Below, piece by piece: positions 1-7,903 of a stretch of DNA of 64,000 nucleotides. The notes below the pieces were generated by a model. That model was not told where the DNA came from. It saw nothing but the letters and a program-made list of their open reading frames with translations, and did no database searches. Where the stretch lies: positions 1 to 64,000 of the forward strand of contig CAZWNO010000004.1 in the NCBI GenBank assembly GCA_964635845.1, read 5' to 3'. A program made the position numbers and the translations under genes. Source of the stretch: SZUA-365 sp964635845 (GTDB taxonomy: Bacteria; Bacteroidota; Ignavibacteria; SZUA-365). Position 1 is the first letter of the stretch; each line of letters opens with the position of its first letter.

Positions 1-1524
1 CATCTCGGTGACGGCTTCGTCGAACAGCGGCGAGAGCGGAGAAATCGCGAGTCCCTCGATGGCGTCCACGGGCACCTTGAGCGCGTGATAGCGGCGCACG
101 CGGTCCCAGTATTGCACGGGCATCCGCAGACGCAGCCGTTCGATCCGCTCGGGTACGACGCGGATCGGCGGGAGATCGGTGTCGGGATACATGCGCTGGG
201 GACCCGGCAGTATGCGTTCGAATCCTGTCGTGCCGTCGCGCAGCGCCTGGCGGGTTTCGGAGGGAATGCCGATCGTGGCTTCCTTCGCGCGAATGGCGAT
301 TTCCTTCGCCGCCGTGTCCACGTCCCCGGCCGCTCCCCAGACGATGACAAGCGTGTCGTTGGACGTGCATCCGAGCGCCGCCTTCGCATCCTTCCATTCC
401 GCGCCGGAAAGCGTCTCGCTCATGGCATCGGAATGGATGATATTCGGCAGCACGCTCAGACAGGCGATCACGCGGACGCGGTCGGCGATCTCGCGCGAGA
501 ACACGGTGTTCTCCTGCGTCTGCCAGCGCAGCAGTCCCACCCAGCCGGTGAGCTTGACGGCCGCGGCCGCGTGCCCGAGCTTCATGGCGTCGGCGATGGG
601 AGTGTAGCGCGTGCGCTTGAGAATACGGGTGATGTCCGCGGACTGCGAATGGAAGGTTTCCTCCGTGATCCCGCGGCGCTTGAGTTCTTCCCGCAGACGC
701 AGAAGATTCCACTGCCGCTGCGCTTCGTTGTAGGTGAGCAGCGGCATCCGTCCGATATTCGGCACGCCCTTGATCTCGATGCGCGTGCCGCCGGTGACCG
801 AGACGTTCGTGTCGGCGCGCGTGGCGCCGATACCGCGGCGCACGCGTCCCGTCGTGCGCATCATCCTGCGCAGGATCTGCGCGACGTCCGCCACCTCGAA
901 AGGCGTGCGCATGTCGGGACCCGTCACAAGCTCGATCAGCGGCATGCCGAGACGGTCGGTGTTGTAGATGCGGTTGTGTCCGCTGTCGCTGATCTCGCGG
1001 CACGAGTCCTCCTCGATGCCGAGCTGTATCATCGAGATCTTCCGGTCGCCGTAGGGAATCGCGCCGTGCACGCCGCAGATCGCCGTGCGCTGGAAGCCCG
1101 TCGGAATGCTGCCGTCGAGATACTGCTTCCGCGCGATATGCACCTCGTCGACCAGCGTCAGGCCGGCGAGCATCGAAATCTCCAGCGCGATGTCGAGCGC
1201 CTCGTCGTCGAGCATGAACGGCGGCGTGTCGTCCATCTCGTAGGTGCAGACGGTTTCCCTGTGGACGCGGTAGATGATGTTCTTTTTTGTCTTGAACTCC
1301 ATCAGCGCGGTGCCGTCGTACTCGCCGAGTTCGGACAGGGTGGGACGCATGTGCCGGAGGATCTCGGCGTGGTACTCGTGCGAGTAGCGGCCGGCCGGAC
1401 AGCGGCAGAACAGCTTGCTCTTCGTCAGCAGCTGCTGATGCACTTCGAGACCGGATTTGAATCCGACGGTCGCGTAATCCTCGGACGTCATTTCCTCGAA
1501 GGGTTTGAATTCGAAATCGTACAT
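1..1524 (-). CDS. gatE: Glu-tRNA(Gln) amidotransferase subunit E (GatE), C-terminus beyond window
   Basis: In the archaeal GatDE enzyme this subunit activates Glu-tRNA(Gln) with ATP and amidates it to Gln-tRNA(Gln), using ammonia from GatD. The reverse strand reads open from ATG 1524 to the window edge (508 codons). It matches GatE rather than bacterial GatB: the N-terminus has GLEVHQQL, then a Cys pair in LFCRCP, then MRPTLSELGEYD, then the RKQYLDGS..TGFQRT block. The GAD-type insert ends in a GPQRMYPDTD motif near residue 455, which GatB lacks. Archaeal GatE runs somewhat over 600 residues, so about the last 100 or more residues lie outside. It is transcribed away from the pirin gene. No gatD is in the window. 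I am confident of the family; activity depends on a partner I cannot see. Confidence 0.85.
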   Translation of the reverse strand, partial: MYDFEFKPFEEMTSEDYATVGFKSGLEVHQQLLTKSKLFCRCPAGRYSHEYHAEILRHMRPTLSELGEYDGTALMEFKTKKNIIYRVHRETVCTYEMDDTPPFMLDDEALDIALEISMLAGLTLVDEVHIARKQYLDGSIPTGFQRTAICGVHGAIPYGDRKISMIQLGIEEDSCREISDSGHNRIYNTDRLGMPLIELVTGPDMRTPFEVADVAQILRRMMRTTGRVRRGIGATRADTNVSVTGGTRIEIKGVPNIGRMPLLTYNEAQRQWNLLRLREELKRRGITEETFHSQSADITRILKRTRYTPIADAMKLGHAAAAVKLTGWVGLLRWQTQENTVFSREIADRVRVIACLSVLPNIIHSDAMSETLSGAEWKDAKAALGCTSNDTLVIVWGAAGDVDTAAKEIAIRAKEATIGIPSETRQALRDGTTGFERILPGPQRMYPDTDLPPIRVVPERIERLRLRMPVQYWDRVRRYHALKVPVDAIEGLAISPLSPLFDEAVTEM

Positions 1525-1790
1525 GGGGGTTGTCGGGATGAATGTCGAAAAAAGGTATGTCCTGACAAAATTAAGACAATGGGGTGCGGGAAACAAACAG
1601 CCGTCCTGGCGGATTCGCCGCATGACGGATCGGGATGATGGAACGATGGAACGATGGAATGATGGAACGATGGAAGGATGGAAAGATGTTTTTATGTGTG
1701 CTTCCGTTATCTTTCCTTACAATTTCCCGAGCCAACGCTTTACGTGGCCGCGGACTTTCCCGAATCCGTGCATGTCTGAAAGGAATCCCC
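1525..1790. other. Divergent intergenic region between gatE and the pirin gene
   Basis: This 266-bp spacer carries promoters for both outward-reading genes. On the minus strand TTGTCT, 16 nt, TACCTT lies upstream of gatE and is a weak candidate. The right half holds the 8-bp tandem repeat. Reading frames across the repeat extend the pirin frame upstream to about 1635, but those residues (repeated MERWNDG-like) are repeat-derived and not conserved pirin sequence. Confidence 0.5.
1641..1688. repeat. 8-bp tandem repeat, six units
   Basis: Six consecutive 8-mers (consensus GAACGATG; variants GAATGATG, GAAGGATG, GAAAGATG) lie between the divergent gatE and pirin genes, about 100 bp before the pirin start. 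Confidence 0.9.
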
Positions 1791-2807
1791 ATGAGCGACA
1801 GAGATGTCATCAATCTTGCCCCCCTCGGCTTCCAGTGGCCGACACTCGATCCGTTTCTCTTCTGCGTGCATCATGCGGACCGCTATCCGAAGGCGAATGC
1901 GGAAATGGGACCCGCCGCGTCGCTGGCCGGCCGCGACATGGGACAGGATTTCACACCGAAGGATGGGTGGCGCATGTACCACGGCCTGCGCGTGCCGGGC
2001 TTTCCCGCGCATCCGCATCGCGGTTTCGAGACCGTGACCGTGGTGCTCGAGGGGTTCGTCGACCATTCGGACTCGCATGGCGCGGCGGGACGCTACGGCG
2101 AAGGAGATGTGCAGTGGATGACCGCCGGGAGCGGACTCCAGCATGCGGAGATGTTCCCGCTGCTGAAAGAGGATGCGGATAATCCCCTCGAACTGTTCCA
2201 GATCTGGCTCAATCTTCCAAAGCGGAGCAAGTTCGTCGATCCGCATTACAGGATGCTCTGGTCCGAAGATATTCCCGTCCCCGAAGAGCGCGACGCGCAG
2301 GGGAGGGCGGCGCGCGTGCGCGTCATCGCCGGACGGTTCGGCGGTGTCGAAGCGCCGCCGCCCGCGCCCGACTCCTGGGCCGTCGATGAGGCGAACGCCG
2401 TCGCGATCTGGATCATCAGCCTCGATGCCGGCGCGGAGTGGACGCTGCCCGCCTCGTCCCCGGCGCTGCGCCGCATGCTCTACTTTTTCGAGGGAGAGGA
2501 TCTGCAGGTCGCCGATACCGGCCTGCCGCGATATCATGCCGCGGAGGTCGCGGCTGACCGCGAAATACCTCTGCGCAACGGCTCGACTCCGTCGCGCATC
2601 CTGCTCCTACAGGGACGTCCCATCGACGAATCCGTCGCGCAATATGGTCCGTTCGTCATGAACACGCAGGGTGAAATAAGGGATGCATTCGTCGATTTCC
2701 AGAAAACACAGTTCGGCGGATGGCCGTGGGACCGTCCCGATCCGGTTCATCCGCCCGCGAGCGGACGTTTTGCCCGCTATGCGGACGGCAGCGAGGAACA
2801 CAGATAA
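1791..2807 (+). CDS. Pirin family protein (cupin)
   Basis: Pirins are two-domain cupins binding one iron; bacterial members have been reported as quercetinases or regulators of pyruvate metabolism, and the role here is unknown. The 338-residue product has the N-terminal pirin motif with metal ligands His74 and His76 (HPHRGFET) and His118/Glu120 (GLQHAEM), followed by the C-terminal pirin domain. I chose ATG 1791 because it has an AAAGGAA Shine-Dalgarno sequence at about 1779 and because residues further upstream come from the 8-bp repeat. It stands alone; the next gene starts about 50 bp later on the same strand and may be co-transcribed. The ligand set is complete, so the protein is probably active. 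Confidence 0.88.
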   Translation: MSDRDVINLAPLGFQWPTLDPFLFCVHHADRYPKANAEMGPAASLAGRDMGQDFTPKDGWRMYHGLRVPGFPAHPHRGFETVTVVLEGFVDHSDSHGAAGRYGEGDVQWMTAGSGLQHAEMFPLLKEDADNPLELFQIWLNLPKRSKFVDPHYRMLWSEDIPVPEERDAQGRAARVRVIAGRFGGVEAPPPAPDSWAVDEANAVAIWIISLDAGAEWTLPASSPALRRMLYFFEGEDLQVADTGLPRYHAAEVAADREIPLRNGSTPSRILLLQGRPIDESVAQYGPFVMNTQGEIRDAFVDFQKTQFGGWPWDRPDPVHPPASGRFARYADGSEEHR

Positions 2808-2857
2808 ACAGGATGCATGGCGGAGCCATGCCACGTCGCGGGCACCCGGAATACCGT

Positions 2858-5329
2858 ATGACAGGATCGAAACACATCACGGTGAAAGAACTGGAATTCC
2901 CGAAGGGGAAGAGACGGTCGCTCATCGGCATCGTGTGCGTCGTGCTGTGCGTCATCATCGCCGCGACATACTATTACTACCTGAAGGAGAAGCAGGGACT
3001 GCTGCAGCAGGCCTCGAATGAACTCATGTCGGTGACGAGGCTGAAATCCTCCCAGCTGTCGGGTTGGTACGCGGATGAATTGCACGATATCGAGCTGTTG
3101 GCGTCGAACGAAATCGTCCTGTCGCTGTTCGAGCGGTGGAGAGCGAGCGGTGCATCGTCGGATCGCAACGCGCTGACGCATCTGCTCCGCGCACTCGGCG
3201 ATGAACACGGATACACGGATCTCTTTCTCTGTACGAGCGAGGGCTACCGCTATTACGCGGATTCCGATTCCATCCAATCCTGCAATCCGGCGCTCCTCGC
3301 GCTCGTGCCGGTCGCGCTGCGGACAACGGGGGCGGTCTCGACAGACATATACATCTGCCCGCATCACGGAGACTACCATCTCGACTTCCTGGCATCGCTG
3401 GAGATGCGAAAGCGCGACGCCGGTGTCGTGCTCGTCGGGCGTTTCGATCCGGTCCGGACGGTGTTTCCGGTCGTGGAAGAATGGCCGACGGCCAGCCCTT
3501 CGACGGAAACGCTCATCGTACGGCGCGAGGGAGATTCGCTCCGGATCCTCAGCAATCTGCGTCACCGGTCCATCGCCCCGCTGCGCAAGACCGTCTCGAT
3601 CAACGATACGGCGACGGCGATCGTCCAGGCGGTGAACGGCCGCTTTGGATTGCGCGAGGCCGTGGACTACCGCGGCGTGAAAGTGATCGCCTACATCAGT
3701 CCGATCCCGCGGACGCCGTGGATCATGGTGTCGAAAATCGATCGCACCGAAGTGTTCGATGCTCTCTATTTCGAGATGAGTCTGATCCTGGCCCTGATGC
3801 TCGCCTGTGTCCTCGCCGTCGTCGGAGGCATGTCCTACTTCTTCAGCCAGAGGCAGAGCGATATGTATCGCGCAATGTTCGAGGAACACGGCGCGGTGAA
3901 ACTGCTTCTGGATCCCGGGACGGGAGACATCGTCGACGCGAACCATGCGGCAGCGGTCTTCTACGGGTGGAGCAGGGAAGAACTGCGGCGTATGCGCGTC
4001 CAGGACATCAACCTCCTCCCGCCTGCACGGGTTGCCGGGATACTGCGTCAGACCATCGACGAGGAACGCCTGCACAACGAATTCCGTCATCGGCGCGCCG
4101 ATGGATCCGTGCGCGACGTGGAAGTCTTCGCCGGAGCGCTGCGCATCCGGGGAATGGATCTGATCTATGCGATCATTCACGATGTGACCGAGAAGAAGGA
4201 AGGAGAACGCTCGATCAAACTGCTCGGTCGCTCCGTCGAGCAGAGCCCCGTGGCGATCATGATAACCAATCCCGAAGGCGTGATCGAATACGTGAATCCC
4301 GAGTTCACGAAGGTGACCGGCTATGCCTCCGAGGAAGCCGTCGGCCGCAGGCCGAATATTCTCAACTCGGGGTACCACCCGCGCGAGTTCTACGCGGAGT
4401 TGTGGGGGACGATCATCGCGGGCGGGGAATGGATCGGGGAATTCTGCAATAAAAGGAAGGATGGAACGCTGTTCTGGGAACGCGCCGTCATCGCCCCGGT
4501 TCTCGACGACGACGGCGTCATCACGCATGTGATCGGTATCAAGACCGACATCACGGCGGAGAAGCAGCTCCTGTCCGAACTCGTCACCGCGAAGGAGCGG
4601 GCGGAGGAGAGCGACAGGCTCAAATCCGCGTTCCTCGCCAACATGAGTCACGAGATCCGCACGCCGATGAACACCATCGTCGGATTCGCGGACTTTCTCA
4701 TCGATCCCGATCTGTCGCCCGAGGACAGGAGTGAATTCACCGCGATCATCCGCCAGCGGTCCTACGATCTCCTGACGATCATCAATGACATTCTCGACAT
4801 CTCGCGCATCGAAGCCGGCGTGGTGAAGATCGTCGAGGAGGACTGCGACATCGACGGACTCCTGCAGGAACTGTATGTTTCCTTCCAGCATCTGTCGAAC
4901 GGCGATGGCAGGCCTCGGGTCCGCCTGCTTTGCCACAGCGAACTGAACGCGGGGGAGAACCGCTGTGTCGTCGATGCATCCCGCCTGCGTCAGGTCATGA
5001 CCAATCTTCTCTCGAATGCGTTCAAGTTCACGCATGAGGGAACGATCACCTTCGGCTGCCGCGCATGGAACAACGCGGAGTTGCTGTTCTATGTCGAGGA
5101 CACCGGAATCGGCATCGAACCGGATGCCTGCGCGTTCATCTTCGACCGTTTCCGGCAGGCCGACGATTCCCCGACGCGGCGCTACGGCGGGACGGGTCTT
5201 GGCCTCGCGATCTCGCAGGGCATCGTGACCCTGCTGGGCGGAAAGATCTGGGTGGAATCCGAAGCCGGCAGCGGCAGCACATTTCAATTCACCATCCCGA
5301 GAAAAACGCCGCCGGTCGGCACGAATTGA
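2858..5329 (+). CDS. Membrane PAS sensor histidine kinase (orphan)
   Basis: An inner-membrane two-component sensor kinase of about 823 residues. Order: TM helix 21-42; a roughly 260-residue periplasmic sensor region of Cache-like appearance; TM helix about 307-330; PAS domain about 345-440; second PAS about 455-568 (PNILNSGYH, typical PAS-PAC); HisKA with the phospho-acceptor His near 598 in SHEIRTP; HATPase_c with N-box near 715, DTGIGI near 748 and GTGLGLAI near 778. There is no receiver domain and no response-regulator gene in the window, so its partner is elsewhere. Start is uncertain: ATGs at 2813, 2828 (GGAG three bases before) and 2858 are in frame; 2858 puts the TM segment near the N-terminus. 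It ends facing the convergent T9SS gene across a hairpin terminator. Confidence 0.85.
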   Translation: MTGSKHITVKELEFPKGKRRSLIGIVCVVLCVIIAATYYYYLKEKQGLLQQASNELMSVTRLKSSQLSGWYADELHDIELLASNEIVLSLFERWRASGASSDRNALTHLLRALGDEHGYTDLFLCTSEGYRYYADSDSIQSCNPALLALVPVALRTTGAVSTDIYICPHHGDYHLDFLASLEMRKRDAGVVLVGRFDPVRTVFPVVEEWPTASPSTETLIVRREGDSLRILSNLRHRSIAPLRKTVSINDTATAIVQAVNGRFGLREAVDYRGVKVIAYISPIPRTPWIMVSKIDRTEVFDALYFEMSLILALMLACVLAVVGGMSYFFSQRQSDMYRAMFEEHGAVKLLLDPGTGDIVDANHAAAVFYGWSREELRRMRVQDINLLPPARVAGILRQTIDEERLHNEFRHRRADGSVRDVEVFAGALRIRGMDLIYAIIHDVTEKKEGERSIKLLGRSVEQSPVAIMITNPEGVIEYVNPEFTKVTGYASEEAVGRRPNILNSGYHPREFYAELWGTIIAGGEWIGEFCNKRKDGTLFWERAVIAPVLDDDGVITHVIGIKTDITAEKQLLSELVTAKERAEESDRLKSAFLANMSHEIRTPMNTIVGFADFLIDPDLSPEDRSEFTAIIRQRSYDLLTIINDILDISRIEAGVVKIVEEDCDIDGLLQELYVSFQHLSNGDGRPRVRLLCHSELNAGENRCVVDASRLRQVMTNLLSNAFKFTHEGTITFGCRAWNNAELLFYVEDTGIGIEPDACAFIFDRFRQADDSPTRRYGGTGLGLAISQGIVTLLGGKIWVESEAGSGSTFQFTIPRKTPPVGTN

Positions 5330-5333
5330 AAAA

Positions 5334-5353
5334 GGCGCCCCTCGCGGGACGCC
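5334..5353. terminator. Bidirectional intrinsic terminator between convergent genes
   Basis: GGCG-CCC pairs with GGG-A-CGCC around the loop CTCGC. Five A residues on the left become a T run on the minus strand, so it ends the minus-strand T9SS gene well; on the plus side only CTTCT follows. Confidence 0.75.
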
Positions 5354-5382
5354 CTTCTCACGGGAGAGCAGACAGCCGGCCC

Positions 5383-6693
5383 TTACTTCATCAGCATCAT
5401 TTTCTTCGTCGCCATGCCCAGCGCGGATTCAAGGCGATAGAAATAGATTCCGGAAGGGAAATCTCCGGCGTCGAATGTCACCGCATGCGTCCCGGCCGCG
5501 GCAGTGCCTTCAGCGAGTACACGGACCTCGCGTCCGAGATGATCGAGGACGCTCAGACGCAATTCGGTCTCTTCCATCAGGCTGTAACGGATCTCGGTCG
5601 AGGGATTGAAGGGATTGGGGAAATTCTGCTCCAGTGTGAAACCGCTCGGCACCGATGGAGCGAATGCAATTTTGGGCGCGGCGCCGCAGGAACCGCTCAC
5701 CAGGTATCCCGCCGCGACGCCGTCGTCGACGGACAGCTGTTCGATGCTGTGCCGCACGGCGATCTTGCATGCCACCGTCGTGCTGTTGCCGGAGGCATCC
5801 TCGGCGCGGATGAACACGGTGTAGACGCGTCCGTTCGCTTCGCCCTGACGCTCGCTGCGCAGCTGGACGGACTGGCAATCCGGAGCGATGACGATGTCAT
5901 CCCAGGTGTCGCCGTCACCGAGATCGACCGCGTTCTCGACTTCGTCGCTCCCTGCCGATCTGATGAACACCGTGGGTGCATTGTCACAATCGTCACTCAG
6001 CGATGCGATCATCTGTGAAAGCGTAAAGGTGTGGTAGATGTGATTCGGCGTCCACATCTCGAGTCCGCTGACGGTCGTGATCACCGGGGCGGTCTCGTCA
6101 ATTTTCATGAATGAAATATCGTCCATCCCGAAATCATTCCCGCCAGGTGCGAGATTCAGATCGACGATCTCGATCGTCGCCGTGGCGTTCGCTCCGGAAT
6201 TCCACACGCCGGTGTACTGCGCCCAGTTGAACGTCGTGGCGGGTGCGAAATAGTTGGCGCCGACCTGCACGCCGTTCACGCGGAAGCTCAGCACCGCGCG
6301 ATTGATCGCTCCGCAATGAGAATTGACCCAGGCCGACAGACGGTAGTTGGTCCCGGCGAGAACGGGAACCGTCTGCGACCACAGGACGCGATTCACCGCG
6401 ACCGAGCCGTTCACCACCATGAGCTTCCCCGCACCGCTCGTGTGATCCACGCCGCCGTAGCAATAATGGGAGACCGTCGGCGTGCTGGTGACGTCGTAGG
6501 TCCCTTCGTTCAGGATATCGTTGGGCGAATAAAAGTACTGGGAGAGGAATGCACTGTTTCCCTGTTCGAAATCGCCGTTCGTGACAAGTTCGCCGCACTG
6601 GCCGAAGGCGGGACGGGCGAGGACCAGCAGCGCCGCGGCCGCGACGAGCGCTGCCGGAATGCGGATGTGAAGACCGTTCTGTATCTGTATCAT
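5383..6693 (-). CDS. Secreted protein with jelly-roll-like domain and T9SS sorting domain
   Basis: A 436-residue exported protein. Residues 1-31 are a signal peptide ending near FGQ. Residues about 35-200 look like a carbohydrate-binding/DUF642-like jelly roll (VTNGDFEQGN at the start, GMDDISF at the end). Residues about 200-330 resemble an HYR/Ig-like repeat (EDASGNSTTVACKI). The last ~80 residues are a T9SS type A C-terminal domain starting EQNFPNPFNPSTEIRYSL and ending in a short Lys tail. It should pass the inner membrane by Sec and the outer membrane by T9SS and be surface attached or released. The ligand is unknown. A good promoter lies about 80 bp upstream. Confidence 0.85.
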   Translation of the reverse strand: MIQIQNGLHIRIPAALVAAAALLVLARPAFGQCGELVTNGDFEQGNSAFLSQYFYSPNDILNEGTYDVTSTPTVSHYCYGGVDHTSGAGKLMVVNGSVAVNRVLWSQTVPVLAGTNYRLSAWVNSHCGAINRAVLSFRVNGVQVGANYFAPATTFNWAQYTGVWNSGANATATIEIVDLNLAPGGNDFGMDDISFMKIDETAPVITTVSGLEMWTPNHIYHTFTLSQMIASLSDDCDNAPTVFIRSAGSDEVENAVDLGDGDTWDDIVIAPDCQSVQLRSERQGEANGRVYTVFIRAEDASGNSTTVACKIAVRHSIEQLSVDDGVAAGYLVSGSCGAAPKIAFAPSVPSGFTLEQNFPNPFNPSTEIRYSLMEETELRLSVLDHLGREVRVLAEGTAAAGTHAVTFDAGDFPSGIYFYRLESALGMATKKMMLMK

Positions 6694-6777
6694 ACGGGGC
6701 TCCGTTGATGGGAGTATGGTTGCTCTCGTCCCGGGTATCGGGGGAAAGCCTGTTGTCGTGTGAAGGGACGGTGGATA

Positions 6778-6806
6778 ATATACGACACGTTATATCCGAA
6801 TACAAC
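6778..6806 (-). promoter_or_regulatory. Promoter for the minus-strand T9SS gene
   Basis: Read on the minus strand: TTGTAT (6806-6801), 17 nt, TATATT (6783-6778). The predicted start is near 6771, giving a leader of about 78 nt. Confidence 0.7.
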
Positions 6807-6815
6807 ATATCCGAC
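6793..6815. promoter_or_regulatory. Pair of ATATCCGA direct repeats at the promoter
   Basis: ATATCCGA at 6793-6800 and again at 6808-6815 straddle the -35 region of the minus-strand promoter. The same core (CGGATAT) recurs before other genes in this window (41439, 50067, 56813), so it could be a regulator site. Confidence 0.3.
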
Positions 6816-6859
6816 GGTCAGCCGCGCGTGGACGCGGCGCGCGACCGTTCCGCCTAAGC

Positions 6860-7550
6860 TCCGCTTTGCGGAGCGAAGGCGGATGGCTATCTTTCCGCAT
6901 GATTGAAATACGGAACCTGCGAAAATCCTTCAACGGCAACGACGTCCTGCGCGGTGTGGACCTGACGATTCCCACCGGCGAGACCATCGCCGTCATCGGT
7001 CAGAGCGGCTGCGGGAAGAGCGTACTGCTCAAGCATATCATCGGACTGCTCACGCCGGACGAGGGGGAGATTCTCGTCGACGGACAGAATGTGCACAGGC
7101 TGCCGTCGAAAGAACTGTATCTCCTGCGGGGCCGCTTCGGTTTTCTGTTCCAGGGCGCGGCGCTCTTCGATTCGATGACCGTGCTCGAGAACGTGTCGCT
7201 GGGACTCGTCGAGAATTCCCCGATGACGGAAAAAGAGATCCGCGGCATCGTCGCGGAGAAGCTCGCCCTTGTCGGCCTGCCCGGGATCGAGGACAAGAAG
7301 CCGGCCGAGCTTTCCGGCGGCATGCGCAAGCGTGTCGGCCTTGCGCGCGCGCTCGCGACGAATCCCGATTACATCCTCTACGACGAACCGACGACAGGGC
7401 TCGACCCCGTCATGTCCAACCAGATCGACGCACTCATCGCCGAAATCACGGGCAAGCTCAGCGCCACCTCGATCGTCGTCACCCACGACATGTTCAGCGT
7501 CTACAACATCGTCGACCGCGTGGCGCTGATGCACGAGGGACGCATCTATT
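6860..7550 (+). repeat. Copy 1 of a perfect 691-bp direct duplication
   Basis: Identical base for base to 10682-11372. It begins inside a GC-rich hairpin just upstream of the ABC ATPase gene and stops sharply 77 bp before the gene's end. Confidence 0.97.
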
Positions 7551-7627
7551 TTTCCGGGACGCCTGCGGAGTTCCAGTCTGCGGATGACCCGGTGATTCGC
7601 GATTTTATTGAGCGGTTTGGAAAATAG
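6899..7627 (+). CDS. Mla/Ttg2-type ABC transporter ATP-binding protein, copy 1
   Basis: A 242-residue ATPase of the MlaF family, which powers phospholipid transport between the outer and inner membranes together with an MlaE permease and an MlaD MCE protein. Walker A GQSGCGKS at 34-41, signature LSGGMRKR near 138, Walker B ILYDEPTTGLDP near 158-169, and the H-loop in VVTHDM are all present; the 'SGGMRKRVGLARA' form is typical of this family. Start is set at the conserved MIEIRNL; the frame is open 11 codons further up, but that part is repeat sequence. Neither a permease nor an MCE gene is adjacent. A second copy lies at 10721-11449; only Phe/Tyr and Glu/Ala differ in the protein, both near the C-terminus. 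Confidence 0.9.
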   Translation: MIEIRNLRKSFNGNDVLRGVDLTIPTGETIAVIGQSGCGKSVLLKHIIGLLTPDEGEILVDGQNVHRLPSKELYLLRGRFGFLFQGAALFDSMTVLENVSLGLVENSPMTEKEIRGIVAEKLALVGLPGIEDKKPAELSGGMRKRVGLARALATNPDYILYDEPTTGLDPVMSNQIDALIAEITGKLSATSIVVTHDMFSVYNIVDRVALMHEGRIYFSGTPAEFQSADDPVIRDFIERFGK

Positions 7628-7903
7628 GCTGTAGGCTTTAAGCTGTAAGCGGAAGGCAAGAAGGCAGAAGTGTAGCTTCGTTATGCCGATTGGACGCCCT
7701 GGGAGCGGCGCGCACCAGCGCGCGGTAGCCAGGTACCGCGGTGTTGATGGTGAAGGCTGGACGCAGAAGTGTCGCTTCGTCATGCCGAGTGGTCGCCCTG
7801 AGTCCGCCTGAGGCGGACGAAGGGTGACCGTATCGAGGCACGGCAGAACTTGAGATTCCCCACGCACTCTCATCACTTCCGGCGAGTCCCGCTACCGTAT
7901 CCG
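7628..7903. other. Repeat-filled intergenic region
   Basis: 276 bp between convergent genes. It starts with the GGCTGTAGGCTTTAAGC-type repeat, continues with a degenerate palindromic-element fragment (about 7680-7740) and then a full element at 7779-7838. I see no gene. Confidence 0.6.
7779..7838 (+). repeat. Dispersed palindromic element (GTCAT...CGTATCGAGG family)
   Basis: Left end GTCATGCCGAGTGG, right end CGTATCGAGG. The middle folds into a long hairpin: GTCGCCCT/AGGGTGAC enclosing a perfect GTCCGCC/GGCGGAC stem. Other members are at 11544, 12919, 17841, 20919 and 29796. Confidence 0.75.

Noticed and set aside
85..1638. 517-codon plus-strand open frame over gatE
   Set aside because: The minus strand encodes GatE throughout; the plus frame is a compositional artefact.
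1635..1790. N-terminal extension of the pirin protein
   Set aside because: It would be encoded by the 8-bp repeat and lacks a ribosome site; ATG 1791 has one and matches the family start.
2777..5287. 836-codon open frame on the minus strand opposite the histidine kinase
   Set aside because: No recognisable motif and extreme Arg/His/Asp content; the plus strand shows complete kinase motifs.
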